A stretch of DNA of 64,000 nucleotides from an uncultured Exiguobacterium sp. (GCA_913775715.1 CAJYMC010000007.1:558001-622000), one strand, 5' to 3'. Counted from the first letter of the stretch, positions 37,711 through 46,801 are shown. Program-made: numbers and translations. Notes: generated by a model not told the origin, from the sequence alone.

Positions 37711-38028
37711 TCATCGTCTTGGTCGAGACGCAAGAATGTCCTCGGCCTGATCTAGGTCTTCTTTTAAGACATACACTGCTACGCGATCGTCTAAATCTTT
37801 ACTAAAGCGTCGGAATAAAAACGAAGTCTTGACGCCACGTTCGACTCGAATATCTAAGTCGGCTGCTTCAAGTCGCGCAGCATCCTTTAATAAATCTTCT
37901 CCTTTTTCACCGAATGCTTCTCCAAGAAGCGACCATCGAAGGTTCTCCTTCGTTCGTCTGCTGACGATGACAAGAAATGCGACAATCAAAAGAATAATCA
38001 AAATCGTGCGAATCAGTTGTATATCCAT
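37711..38028 (-). CDS. Small membrane-anchored hypothetical protein
   Basis: A 105-aa protein with one N-terminal membrane helix (LIRTILIILLIVAFLVIV) then a charged cytosolic part predicted as mixed alpha/beta. I do not recognise a family. I choose the ATG at 38028, 9 bases after AGGTG; an ATG at 38055 has no site. The upstream FAD monooxygenase gene ends 33 bases before this start on the same strand, so the two may be one operon. Confidence 0.6.
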   Translation of the reverse strand: MDIQLIRTILIILLIVAFLVIVSRRTKENLRWSLLGEAFGEKGEDLLKDAARLEAADLDIRVERGVKTSFLFRRFSKDLDDRVAVYVLKEDLDQAEDILASRPRR

Positions 38029-38061
38029 CTTTGCCTTCACCTCATCTACTATCATACCGAG

Positions 38062-39636
38062 TTAACGCGCATAAAGTAAACGTTCAACATAGCGAGCGAA
38101 CGATTTACTTTTTAAACCTTGCTGGCGATATGCGATATAACCGTCAGGGCGAATCAAATATAATCCAGACTGTTTAACACCGAAGCGTCGTGCGAGTTCA
38201 CCGCCTTGATCGACGACACCATCCTCCTTCAGGGATTGATGAATCGGTACCGTTTCAAATAGATCGGGATAGGTATAGGCGAGTTCCTTGAATGGTTCAA
38301 GAAGATCATCGGTTGCATTTTTTGGTAAAAACAATAGTAATAAGAAATTTCGATCGGCACGACGCAATAAGAGTTCGTTCTTTTTCGTCCGCGGATGGAC
38401 AACTTCACTGTAAGGCATCGGTTCACCTGGTTTTGGTGTCAATGGACTAAAATGTCCTTGTGTGACGAAGGTCGAACTCGCTGGATAGTGGCTATTGAGC
38501 TGAGCAATTCGATTCGTCACGAAATGATGTAAGGGTGCGATCTTGAGACTATTTCGAATGACTTTTTCCTGCAAGGGTAATAAAAAAGGAATGTTGATTT
38601 GCAAGAGTTCCGTCGCCAGGTTCGTTGATCGTAAGATACCTTGTGCCGCTTCGCGGCGTTCGACACTGTAAGAATCAAGCAACGGAAAACTTGCTTTGAA
38701 CTGATGGACACACCAGAGCTTCCAAGCAAGGTTCATCGCATCAGCGATCCCAGTATTCATTCCTTGACCACCGACAGGGGAATTGATGTGTGCCGCATCC
38801 CCAATCAAATAGATTCGATGATGTCCAAATTTTTCAATGATCCGATTATGAACGCGGAACATCGAATACCAATGGACTTTTTTGAGCTCAAACGGTACTT
38901 TGGCTCGATTTTGTAAAAAATCGTCAATCGCTTTATGGTCGGTCGGAACAGGTCCGCTCGTTAGATTGCCCGTAATCCGGAACAAATTTGACTGGAGAGG
39001 AAACGACTCGATGACGCCATGATCAGAGAAAAAGATATGAACTTCCTCAGAAGAGAGCGGCCAGTCGACCTCGATGTCAGCCAGTGCCCACGATTCTTTG
39101 AACGACTTCCCGCTGAACGGAAGCCCGAGCTCACGACGAACGAAACTGTTCGCACCATCTGCTCCGATGATAAAAGAAGCATCGACTGTCTCTGTTTCTC
39201 CTTTATGTTGTAAGGATGCAGTGACGAACGTTGGAAATTGAGCAAACCCTGTTAATTCTGTTTCACGCTCGACTACGTGTCCATATGTGGCGAGTCGTGC
39301 TTCAAGAATCCGTTCCGTCTCACTTTGAGGCAAAAGCGTGACGAACGGAAAAGGTGTATTCAAATCCGTAAAATCAAGTTTTGCCTGCCATGCACCATTA
39401 ACATAGAGGTTTCCTTGATTGATTTTAATCGCATTCTCCATCAAGTCTTCTGCAACACCGAGCCTTGCGAACAACTCTAAAGAACGCGCTTGAATCCCGA
39501 TTGCTTTTGAGACGACGGATGGTCCGCTGGCACGTTCGACGATGCGAAAGGATAATCCATAGCGCGAGAGTGCGAGTGCGAGTGTTAAACCGGTTGGTCC
39601 GGCACCGATAATGAGGACATCTAATTTTTTATTCAC
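38062..39636 (-). CDS. FAD-dependent aromatic-type monooxygenase
   Basis: A 524-aa class A flavoprotein monooxygenase (PheA/TfdB-like, UbiH fold). The FAD dinucleotide motif GAGPTGLTLALALSRYG is at residues 11-27, the DG motif occurs as GADGANSFVRRELG, and the GD motif is GDAAHINSPVGGQGMNTGI. The C-terminal third looks thioredoxin-like and ends at the usual length. Members hydroxylate phenols, polyketides or tetracycline-type compounds with NAD(P)H and oxygen; the substrate here is unknown. AGGGGGG precedes the ATG. Confidence 0.87.
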   Translation of the reverse strand: MNKKLDVLIIGAGPTGLTLALALSRYGLSFRIVERASGPSVVSKAIGIQARSLELFARLGVAEDLMENAIKINQGNLYVNGAWQAKLDFTDLNTPFPFVTLLPQSETERILEARLATYGHVVERETELTGFAQFPTFVTASLQHKGETETVDASFIIGADGANSFVRRELGLPFSGKSFKESWALADIEVDWPLSSEEVHIFFSDHGVIESFPLQSNLFRITGNLTSGPVPTDHKAIDDFLQNRAKVPFELKKVHWYSMFRVHNRIIEKFGHHRIYLIGDAAHINSPVGGQGMNTGIADAMNLAWKLWCVHQFKASFPLLDSYSVERREAAQGILRSTNLATELLQINIPFLLPLQEKVIRNSLKIAPLHHFVTNRIAQLNSHYPASSTFVTQGHFSPLTPKPGEPMPYSEVVHPRTKKNELLLRRADRNFLLLLFLPKNATDDLLEPFKELAYTYPDLFETVPIHQSLKEDGVVDQGGELARRFGVKQSGLYLIRPDGYIAYRQQGLKSKSFARYVERLLYAR

Positions 39637-39724
39637 GGATAACCCCCCTTAATTTACATCTTAGCCAAAACTCGTTACCATTAAACTATTGATGACACGC
39701 TTGACGTGTGAAAGGATGAAACTT

Positions 39725-39946
39725 GTGAACGAACAACTTTTTACGACAGAACGATTGATTGCGAATTTTAAAGAATACATTCGTCAGAATGAGGCACATC
39801 TGACGAAACGACATGCGTTAAACGCCTATTACAAGACGGTAGCAGGATCGATTTTATCGGACCGGATTGCTAAAAATGCAGATCTTATCGTCCGTATGCG
39901 TCATCTGGAAGAGGCGTACCAACACGTTGCACAAGAAGGGCGATGA
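39725..39946 (+). CDS. Small hypothetical protein
   Basis: A 73-aa helical protein (ERLIANFKEYIRQNEAHLTKRHALNAYYKT) with no recognisable family. I choose the GTG at 39725 (AGGA 8 bases upstream), although an ATG at 39716 is possible. The stop overlaps the start of the NUDIX gene as ATGA, which supports it being real and translated together with that gene. Divergent from the FAD monooxygenase gene, with the inverted repeat ACACG-CTTGA-CGTGT in between (39695-39709). Confidence 0.6.
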   Translation: MNEQLFTTERLIANFKEYIRQNEAHLTKRHALNAYYKTVAGSILSDRIAKNADLIVRMRHLEEAYQHVAQEGR

Positions 39947-40554
39947 AACAGGTGAACTTAGCCGATATCCGAAAGCATTACGTAGATTCTGAAGAGCGTT
40001 TACCTCGTCATGCGGCAGCTGTACTCGTTCCGTTAGTCGAGCAGGATGGCGAAGTCTATTTATTATTTCAAGTGAGAGCCAAGACATTACGTTCGCAACC
40101 AGGTGAAATCGCTTTTCCGGGTGGTCGGATCGATGGCGGTGAATTACCGAAAGCAGCAGCTGTCCGTGAAACGGTCGAAGAATTAAATATCAGTGCTTCT
40201 GAGATCGAAGTAATCGGCACACTGGAACCACTCGTGACACCGAACCGGTCGATCATTTACCCGTATCTTGGTATTCTCCATGCGACGGACTTTAATCCTT
40301 CTCCGGCTGAAGTCGATCATGTCTTTCTCGTGTCATTAACTGAATTGATGACTTCGAAGCCGATTAAAGGAGATATGGAGTGGCGGATTCGCCCTGGTAA
40401 GGAAGTGCCGACCGAACGCATGGCGAATCGAGAAGCCTATCTGGATCGTACGTATACAGTCACGGAGCACTTTTATGAGCACGGGGATTATCTGATTTGG
40501 GGATTAACCGCTAAAATCTTGCGCCAGTTCTTAGCTCAATTGACGCGTGACTAG
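39943..40554 (+). CDS. NUDIX hydrolase, CoA pyrophosphatase type
   Basis: A 203-aa NUDIX protein. The Nudix box reads GGRIDGGELPKAAAVRETVEEL, and the upstream RSQPGEIAFPGG is the UPF0035 extension typical of CoA pyrophosphatases (YeaB, NudL), which split CoA into 3',5'-ADP and phosphopantetheine. Bacillus YvcI-type enzymes are more distant. Overlaps the preceding small gene by four bases. The assignment of substrate follows the family signature only. Confidence 0.87.
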   Translation: MKQVNLADIRKHYVDSEERLPRHAAAVLVPLVEQDGEVYLLFQVRAKTLRSQPGEIAFPGGRIDGGELPKAAAVRETVEELNISASEIEVIGTLEPLVTPNRSIIYPYLGILHATDFNPSPAEVDHVFLVSLTELMTSKPIKGDMEWRIRPGKEVPTERMANREAYLDRTYTVTEHFYEHGDYLIWGLTAKILRQFLAQLTRD

Positions 40555-40614
40555 CTTTTTCAGTCGTTATTTTATATGATTAACTGTAATTGAACGTGTC
40601 AGGAGATGAGTCAA

Positions 40615-40824
40615 ATGGAAGAAACAGAAGAGTTATTCGATTATATCGTTGGCGATATGGTAAAAACGAAAGAAGGCTGGGTAGCAGAAGTAACGGCTGT
40701 ATTGACAAATACGGTCGTTGGTGATGTATCCCACACGAAAAACTTTGAGGCACTCGGCTTAGAGTTCGAAAAACAAGTCTTATTGAAGTCAGAGATTGAA
40801 TTGTTAGAACGTAAAACAAAATAA
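40615..40824 (+). CDS. Small YkvS-like protein (DUF2187 type, uncertain)
   Basis: A 69-aa protein with a beta-rich core (DMVKTKEGWVAEVTAVLTNTVVGDV) resembling DUF2187 (YkvS) small proteins, whose function is unknown. The ATG at 40615 lies 9 bases after AGGAG; the ATG at 40606 overlaps that site. It has its own short upstream region after the NUDIX gene and a strong terminator after it. Confidence 0.65.
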   Translation: MEETEELFDYIVGDMVKTKEGWVAEVTAVLTNTVVGDVSHTKNFEALGLEFEKQVLLKSEIELLERKTK

Positions 40825-40830
40825 TGTATG

Positions 40831-40860
40831 AAAGCACACCATATAATTGGTGTGCTTTTT
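40831..40860 (+). terminator. Terminator after the YkvS-like gene
   Basis: AAAGCACACCA at 40831-40841 pairs with TGGTGTGCTTT ending near 40858, around a 6-base loop, then TTTT. Confidence 0.9.
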
Positions 40861-40958
40861 TATGTTCATCCAGTGAACTGAATAATAATGAAATCATACA
40901 TTCTTTTAATTTTTGAAGAATTGGACAAAATAACTGAAAACATCGAAAAGATACATTT

Positions 40959-41099
40959 ATTACAAAAAAGTAACAAAGACTAATTCGTAACAGAACGGTT
41001 ACAAAATATAAAAACGTTGATACACAACGATTGAGAGCGTTTTTTGTAAGCGTGTAACCATTTCGTTACTTTTTGACAGATATATTTCAATTTATAGTG
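40959..41099 (+). promoter_or_regulatory. WalR (YycF)-type boxes and promoter upstream of the 3D-domain gene
   Basis: This 312-base gap (40861-41172) holds no gene. It contains two perfect copies of the WalR consensus TGTWAH-N5-TGTWAH on the minus strand: TGTTAC-TTTTT-TGTAAT at 40959-40975 and TGTAAC-CGTTC-TGTTAC at 40987-41003. A third, plus-strand copy at 41053-41069 (TGTAAC-CATTT-CGTTAC) misses one base. Downstream, TTGACA at 41073-41078 and TATAGT at 41094-41099 form a short-spaced (15-base) promoter. In Bacillus WalR activates the 3D-domain gene yocH, so the target fits. Confidence 0.78.
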
Positions 41100-41172
41100 T
41101 TCGCTTTTCAAACGGTTTGTCACCGTGATACGTTGTGCGGGTCGTAAAACGGCGAGAAAGGTTGGCACCAAT

Positions 41173-41805
41173 ATGAAACGAACATCATTCCTATTATCCC
41201 TCTGTTTAGCGGGATTCATATTTATTCTTCTACCACACCATGAAGCATCAGCCGCACAAATTGGTATTGGTACAGAGAAGACGATCGTACAAAATCCGTT
41301 AGAGATGAAACGTCAAGCTGCTCAAGAGAAGCGTGAACGAGCAGAGGCGAAAAAGCAAGTGCGCTTAAAAGCCATTGCTAAGCAAAAAGCGGAAGTAGAG
41401 CATAAAGCAGCAAAAGAAGATGCTAAAAAGAAAGCACGACATGTTGTGAAACAAAGCTTGAAGCAAGTAAAGACTGAGCGCTCGGCAAAACGTACGGAAA
41501 CATTTGAAACGACAGCGTATACGACGAATCCAGAAAACAATGGAAGTCGTTTGTATAATGGTCGTGCCCTAACGGCATCGGGTTATGACGTCACGAATAC
41601 GATTACATACGAAGGACGTCGCATCGTTGCTGTCGATCCATCGGTCGTGCCGCTTGGAACAAAAGTACACGTAGACGGTTTTGGTGATGCGATTGCGCTC
41701 GATACAGGTGGTGCGATTCGCGGGAAAATCATGGATCTCCTTGTCGGTTCAAAACAAGAAGCATTAGAATGGGGACGTCGTCAAGTGACGGTGACGTTCG
41801 AATAA
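41173..41805 (+). CDS. Secreted 3D-domain (YocH/YuiC-like) cell-wall protein
   Basis: A 210-aa protein with a signal peptide (residues 1-29, ending ASA-A), a K/E/A-rich coiled-coil region (about 40-110), and a C-terminal 3D domain named for three aspartates: VAVDPSVVPLGTKV, ALDTGG and IMDLL. This is the MltA/RpfB/YocH-type double-psi beta-barrel, probably a muralytic enzyme. Here no LysM domains are present; the coiled coil may replace them as the anchor. The WalR boxes upstream are in line with a cell-wall hydrolase role. Confidence 0.88.
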   Translation: MKRTSFLLSLCLAGFIFILLPHHEASAAQIGIGTEKTIVQNPLEMKRQAAQEKRERAEAKKQVRLKAIAKQKAEVEHKAAKEDAKKKARHVVKQSLKQVKTERSAKRTETFETTAYTTNPENNGSRLYNGRALTASGYDVTNTITYEGRRIVAVDPSVVPLGTKVHVDGFGDAIALDTGGAIRGKIMDLLVGSKQEALEWGRRQVTVTFE

Positions 41806-41823
41806 GTGAAGATCAAGACTAGA

Positions 41824-41852
41824 CGATGGGTAAAACGCCATCGTCTTTTTTT
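41824..41852 (+). terminator. Terminator after the 3D-domain gene
   Basis: GACGATGG and CCATCGTC flank an 8-base loop, followed by eight T. Confidence 0.9.
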
Positions 41853-41997
41853 TGTGCTAGTAAAGGTGAATCAGTATTTAGTTTTAAAACAAATCGTTTT
41901 AGAAAACCAGGGGAACAATTGGACAAAATAGGTTTTGGAATGTGAGAGAAAGGGGAATTTTACAAAGATAATAAATAGGGGAAATGAGGGATGAGGA

Positions 41998-42729
41998 GTG
42001 ATTGAGTTCAAGGATGTCGGCAAAACGTATGCGGATGGAACAAAAGCAGTGCAACACATCAACTTCACTGTTGATCAAGGTGAGATTTTTTGTTTAATTG
42101 GTCCATCAGGTTGCGGTAAAACCACGACGATGAAAATGGTCAATCGATTGATTGATCATACGGAGGGGCAAATTTGGATCGACGGTGAACCGATCATGTC
42201 AATCAATGAACACGAGTTACGTCGGCGAATCGGTTATGTTTTGCAACAGATCGCCCTTTTTCCACATATGACGATCGAAGAGAACGTCAGTGTCGTGCCA
42301 GAATTATTAAAATGGGATAAAGAAAAGGTAGCACGTCGAGTTGATGAATTGTTTCGTCTGACCGGTTTAAACACATCGCTTAAGAAAAAATATCCGAGTG
42401 AACTATCTGGGGGACAACAACAACGTGTCGGCGTCATGCGCGCACTTGCGGCAGAACAAGACGTTATTTTGATGGATGAACCGTTTTCCGCCCTCGATCC
42501 CATTTCCCGTGAACAATTGCAGAATGATTTGTTGCATCTGAACGAAGAGCTTGGAAAAACAATTTTATTCGTCACGCACGATATGAATGAAGCACTAAAA
42601 CTCGGTAGTCGTATTTGCTTGATGAACGCTGGGGAGATCGCATTCATTGGCACGAAGGAAGAGGTATTGGCGAGTAATGATCCGTTCGTTCAAGAGTTCA
42701 TGCGTCAAGTCAGGGGGAATGTCGAATGA
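41998..42729 (+). CDS. ABC transporter ATPase, OpuCA/BilEA type
   Basis: A 243-aa ABC ATPase: Walker A GPSGCGKTT, signature LSGGQQQRVGVMRAL, Walker B VILMDEPFSALD. It belongs to the quaternary-amine family (glycine betaine, carnitine, choline; in Listeria also bile export, BilEA), but has no C-terminal CBS domains. The start is a GTG at 41998 preceded by GAGG. It overlaps the permease gene by four bases. A weak sigma-B-like GTTTTG-N15-GGGAAT is visible upstream (about 41932-41960), only a suggestion. Confidence 0.85.
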   Translation: MIEFKDVGKTYADGTKAVQHINFTVDQGEIFCLIGPSGCGKTTTMKMVNRLIDHTEGQIWIDGEPIMSINEHELRRRIGYVLQQIALFPHMTIEENVSVVPELLKWDKEKVARRVDELFRLTGLNTSLKKKYPSELSGGQQQRVGVMRALAAEQDVILMDEPFSALDPISREQLQNDLLHLNEELGKTILFVTHDMNEALKLGSRICLMNAGEIAFIGTKEEVLASNDPFVQEFMRQVRGNVE

Positions 42730-44243
42730 ATGGCTTGATTGAAACGTATCAAGATCGAAAGAGTGAATTGCTTCAAGCGTTGATCGAGCACATTCAACTA
42801 TCGGTCATCTCATTACTTATCGCATGTATCATCGCCATTCCGCTTGGGATTTATTTATCACGGAACAAACGTTTGAGTGAGTGGTCGATTGGTGTGACTT
42901 CCGTCATTCAAACGATTCCATCATTAGCACTACTAGGTCTGATGATTCCACTTGTCGGAATCGGTACAGTTCCATCTATCATTGCACTCGTTCTCTATTC
43001 ATTATTACCAATCGTTCGAAACACCTATACGGGTCTCGCTGAAGTTGATCCTTCCATCAAAGAGGCGGCACGAGCATGTGGAATGACTCCAATGCAAAGT
43101 CTGTGGAAAGTTGAACTTCCGTTAGCTCTGCCTGTAATGATGGCAGGGATTCGGACGGCAATGGTACTGATCATCGGTACGGCGACGATCGCTGCCTTGA
43201 TCGGTGCTGGCGGATTAGGGTCGATCATTCTCCTCGGGATTGACCGTAACGATAACTATTTACTGTTACTTGGTGCGATTCCCGCAGCACTCCTTGCTCT
43301 TCTATTTGATGGTTTACTACGTCAAACGGAAGTCGCGACCCGAAAACGACAGACGGCACGTCTCGTTACGGCAGTCGTCTTAATGGTCGCAATCGTCGTC
43401 GCACCTTTTGCATTCGGGCGTAGTGAACAGCCGGATCTCGTCGTTGCCGGAAAACTTGGTGTAGAACCGGAAATTTTAATGAATATGTATAAAATCGTCA
43501 TCGAAGATGAAACGGATTTGACGGTTCAAGTTAAACCAAACTTCGGAAAGACGACATTTGTCTATAAAGCGCTTGAGTCAGGAGACATCGATGCCTATCC
43601 AGAATTTACAGGAACGGTACTCGCAAGTTTGACGAATGAAAAACCAAAGTCGAATGATGCAAAAGAAGTGTACGAACAAGCGAAAGCTGGTCTCAAGAAA
43701 CAACAATTGGCTCTTTTACCACCTATGAACTATAACAACACCTATGCTGTAGCTGTTCCAAAGAAATTAGCGGAACGCTACGACTTGAAGTCGATTTCTG
43801 ACTTAAAACAAGTCGCGAATCAATTGACGGCAGGATTCACATTGGAATTCAAGGATCGTCAAGATGGCTATAAAGGCATCCAAGATAAATATGGTGTTAA
43901 TTTCAAGAAAGTCGTCACGATGGAACCAAAACTGCGTTATAAAGCAATCGAATCTGGTGAAATCGATGTCATTGACGCCTATTCGACCGATCCCGAGATT
44001 GCGAAATATGATATGGTGGTTCTAAAAGACGATCAGCAATTGTTCCCGCCATACGAAGGAGCTCCGTTACTTCGCCAAGAGACAATCGAGGAGTATCCAG
44101 AAGTAAAACAAGCACTTGAGCAATTGTCAGGTAAAATTTCAGATGAAGAGATGTCGAAAATGAATGAAGCCGTCGCTTACGGCGGTAAGACCGCGAATGA
44201 GGTCGCTCGTGATTATCTGAAGAAAGAAGGCATCATCCAATGA
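42726..44243 (+). CDS. Permease fused to substrate-binding domain, OpuC/BilEB type
   Basis: A 505-aa fusion. Residues 1-210 are a BPD-type ABC permease with about six helices and the EAARACGM loop; a further helix (about 217-234) leads to an extracellular OpuAC/ProX-type substrate-binding domain (about 240-505; ALESGDIDAYPEFTGTVLASL, DYSTDPE-like region). Such permease-receptor fusions occur in the Listeria BilE system and in some betaine or choline transporters. The substrate cannot be chosen from sequence. With the upstream ATPase it is a full two-gene transporter. Confidence 0.88.
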   Translation: MNGLIETYQDRKSELLQALIEHIQLSVISLLIACIIAIPLGIYLSRNKRLSEWSIGVTSVIQTIPSLALLGLMIPLVGIGTVPSIIALVLYSLLPIVRNTYTGLAEVDPSIKEAARACGMTPMQSLWKVELPLALPVMMAGIRTAMVLIIGTATIAALIGAGGLGSIILLGIDRNDNYLLLLGAIPAALLALLFDGLLRQTEVATRKRQTARLVTAVVLMVAIVVAPFAFGRSEQPDLVVAGKLGVEPEILMNMYKIVIEDETDLTVQVKPNFGKTTFVYKALESGDIDAYPEFTGTVLASLTNEKPKSNDAKEVYEQAKAGLKKQQLALLPPMNYNNTYAVAVPKKLAERYDLKSISDLKQVANQLTAGFTLEFKDRQDGYKGIQDKYGVNFKKVVTMEPKLRYKAIESGEIDVIDAYSTDPEIAKYDMVVLKDDQQLFPPYEGAPLLRQETIEEYPEVKQALEQLSGKISDEEMSKMNEAVAYGGKTANEVARDYLKKEGIIQ

Positions 44244-45112
44244 AACTATTACTGATCAGTAATCCAACAGCAGGAACGAATGGTACTGGATTACTTGGAG
44301 AAGTCATTGAACCTTTGAGTACATTATTTGATGAAATCGTCATTCGAAGCACAAAACAAGCCGGAGATGCGATGCATTTTGCGGAAGAATCGTCGGCGTT
44401 TGATGCAGTCGTCGTCATCGGTGGTGACGGGACGGTCTTTGAGACGATTAACGGTGTTGCGAAACTAGAAGAGCGTCCGATACTTGGTATCATTCCTGGA
44501 GGGACGTGCAATGATTTCGCACGAACGCTTGGTTTACCAATGGCACCACGGCTTGCAGCAGAAGCGATTGCCATGCAACATGTCGTTCAAGTCGATCTCG
44601 GACAAGTCGAAGATAGCTATTTCTTGAACTTTCTCGGTGTCGGTCTCGTCGCAGAAGCATCGATTGGGATTGACACAGAAGAAAAAGCTCGCCTTGGGAA
44701 GATGGGATATTATTTATCGACGATTCGCTCGAGCTTAGAAGCAAAACCTTTCGAATATGAATTGATTTTAGATGAAGGTCGTCATATGACTGGTGAAGCA
44801 GTATTGATCCTGGCAGCAAATGGAGAATCACTCGGTGGAATCGAGACGAATTTATCGGATGGAGCTTATAATGATGGAAAACTCGATTTAGTGATCGTTG
44901 ATGAGGTAAATCTGACGACAATCCGTGATGTCATCCTTCAAAAAATTGGTCTCGCTAATGATCCATCGTTTACGCACATCTTGACGAGTGGATTTCAATT
45001 AAAAACGAAAGAAGCAAAAGTCATCGATACAGATGGTGAAAAAGCGATTCATACACCGATTACCGTCAAAGTGCTACCGGAGTACCTTCGTATGTACGGC
45101 GGCAACCAATAA
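44240..45112 (+). CDS. Diacylglycerol/lipid kinase, YegS-BmrU family
   Basis: A 290-aa kinase of the DAGK catalytic family. NPTAGTNGTG at the N-terminus, GGDGTVFETINGV (the nucleotide loop) and PGGTCNDFARTLGLP are the key blocks. Members phosphorylate diacylglycerol (DgkB in Bacillus) or other lipids; this one is closer to YegS/BmrU-type proteins in length. It overlaps the transporter gene by four bases, so it is cotranscribed with it, which suggests a link between osmolyte transport and membrane lipid turnover but proves none. Confidence 0.85.
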   Translation: MKLLLISNPTAGTNGTGLLGEVIEPLSTLFDEIVIRSTKQAGDAMHFAEESSAFDAVVVIGGDGTVFETINGVAKLEERPILGIIPGGTCNDFARTLGLPMAPRLAAEAIAMQHVVQVDLGQVEDSYFLNFLGVGLVAEASIGIDTEEKARLGKMGYYLSTIRSSLEAKPFEYELILDEGRHMTGEAVLILAANGESLGGIETNLSDGAYNDGKLDLVIVDEVNLTTIRDVILQKIGLANDPSFTHILTSGFQLKTKEAKVIDTDGEKAIHTPITVKVLPEYLRMYGGNQ

Positions 45113-45125
45113 TAAAGATAGTTGA

Positions 45126-45162
45126 AGAGGAGGTCGCAAGTGGTAGCGACCTCCTCTTTTTT
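45126..45162 (+). terminator. Terminator after the lipid kinase
   Basis: A 12-bp perfect stem (45126-45137 with 45146-45157), an 8-base loop and TTTTT. Confidence 0.93.
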
Positions 45163-45291
45163 GTTTTGCGTTCGTGCAGTGCGTATGTGCGGTTATGCTT
45201 TGACGCTTTAAAGAAAATATTCGATAAAGGATGACTTTCACGATTTGTTTCTGTACAATGAAAAAGTATTTTGAAAAGGAGGTGAAGCACC

Positions 45292-46635
45292 ATGAAAGGA
45301 AACGCATGGGCTTCAAAAGTTGGATTTATTTTAGCAGCAGCGGGATCCGCCATTGGTCTGGGGGCCATCTGGAAATTCCCGTATACGACTGGAACGAACG
45401 GAGGGGGCGCATTTTTACTCTTATTCCTTGTGTTTACCTTGCTACTTGGATTGCCTGTCTTGATTGCCGAGTTTTTAATCGGTCGAACAAGTGGAAAAAC
45501 GGCACTTCAAGCGTTCTCAGCGCTTGGTCATAAGAAGTTCACGTTCATTGGTGTCCTAGGTGTCATCGCCTGTTTCTTGTTGCTCTCTTTCTACAGCGTG
45601 ATTGGTGGATGGGTCTTGATTTACACCATTCTTGGTTTTACGGGTCGTTTGACGACGATGGACAGTGGTTCGCTCGGTGAATTGTTCGGAACGATTTCAG
45701 CCTCACCTCTCTATGTCATCTCAGGGCAATTGATTTTCCTTGCTCTGACATGTTGGATCGTTTTACGAGGTGTTCAATCCGGTATTGAAAAGATGAGTAA
45801 GATCATGATGCCATTATTATTCGTGTGTTTCATCATTCTTGTCGTACGATCGTTAACGCTTGATGGTGCGATGGAGGGTGTCAAGTTCTTCATTCAGCCT
45901 GATTTCTCGGTGCTCAATCGAACTTCTGTCCTGAGTGCCCTTGGGCAAGCGTTCTTCTCCTTATCGCTCGGTGTATCAGCGATGCTAACGTATGCATCCT
46001 ATATGAAGGAACGTGGAGAAATCAATCGTTCTGCAGCATGGATCGTTGCGATGAATGTCGCCGTCTCATTACTCGCAGGATTCGCGATTTTCCCAGCTGT
46101 TTTTGCTTCAGGTCTTGATCCTGCAGAAGGACCGGCCTTACTATTCATCGTTTTGCCGACTGTTTTCAGTCAGATCCAGTTCGGGTCGGTATTTTTGACA
46201 CTGTTCTTCTTGTTGTTCGCTTTCGCATCGATCACGTCATCAATCGCGATGCTTGAGGTCGTCGTTGCTTCCTTGACGGATCGAAAAGAAAATGCGACGA
46301 TGCGTGATAAAAAGCGGACGACTTGGCTTGCGACACTTGCGATCGCCATCGTCGGGATTCCATCTGCACTCTCATTTGGAATTCTAGGTGATACACAATT
46401 CATGGGGAAAACATTCTTTGACAGTGTTGATTTCCTCGTCTCGAATATTTTAATGCCGATTGGTGCATTATTAATTTCAATTTTTGCCGGTTACAAACTC
46501 GACCGAACTCTTGTCGAGCAGGAACTGGTGACAAGTCCATTCATGAAAAAAATCGTTCCTGTATGGCGCGTAAGCGTCTGTTACTTGAGTCCGATCGCAA
46601 TTTTGATCATTCTCATTTGGCCAATCTTCGGTTGA
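45292..46635 (+). CDS. Sodium:neurotransmitter symporter (NSS/SNF family)
   Basis: A 447-aa membrane protein with about 11 helices. The first helix WASKVGFILAAAGSAIGLGAIWKFPY and NGGGAF form the broken TM1 sodium site of the LeuT-like fold. Bacterial members (YocR, YhdH, TnaT) import amino acids with Na+. The substrate is not evident. It begins with a GGAGGTG site before the ATG. A -10 TACAAT lies just upstream (about 45257). Confidence 0.92.
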   Translation: MKGNAWASKVGFILAAAGSAIGLGAIWKFPYTTGTNGGGAFLLLFLVFTLLLGLPVLIAEFLIGRTSGKTALQAFSALGHKKFTFIGVLGVIACFLLLSFYSVIGGWVLIYTILGFTGRLTTMDSGSLGELFGTISASPLYVISGQLIFLALTCWIVLRGVQSGIEKMSKIMMPLLFVCFIILVVRSLTLDGAMEGVKFFIQPDFSVLNRTSVLSALGQAFFSLSLGVSAMLTYASYMKERGEINRSAAWIVAMNVAVSLLAGFAIFPAVFASGLDPAEGPALLFIVLPTVFSQIQFGSVFLTLFFLLFAFASITSSIAMLEVVVASLTDRKENATMRDKKRTTWLATLAIAIVGIPSALSFGILGDTQFMGKTFFDSVDFLVSNILMPIGALLISIFAGYKLDRTLVEQELVTSPFMKKIVPVWRVSVCYLSPIAILIILIWPIFG

Positions 46636-46655
46636 TATGTAAATAGAACTCTCGG

Positions 46656-46692
46656 AAGGTAGTCGACTATATTTGTCGCCTACCTTTTTTGA
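46656..46692 (+). terminator. Terminator after the NSS symporter
   Basis: AAGGTAG and CTACCTT plus an inner CGAC-GTCG pairing, followed by TTTT. Confidence 0.85.
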
Positions 46693-46801
46693 TGTAAAGA
46701 GTGATGCAAAAAAGGCAAACAGTTCGTTCTTCGGTCTGATGTCGTTTCTACAAAAGTATGTTGAAATATAAATAGACGAGGCGTAACATTTCGAGAAAAC
46801 G

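Noticed and set aside
40861..41172. ydaO-type (c-di-AMP) riboswitch upstream of the 3D-domain gene
   Set aside because: None of the conserved blocks of that riboswitch are present; the palindromes fit WalR boxes better.
40980..41219. A 79-codon minus-strand frame upstream of the 3D-domain gene
   Set aside because: It crosses the promoter and WalR-type boxes and overlaps the signal peptide of the plus-strand gene; no ribosome site.
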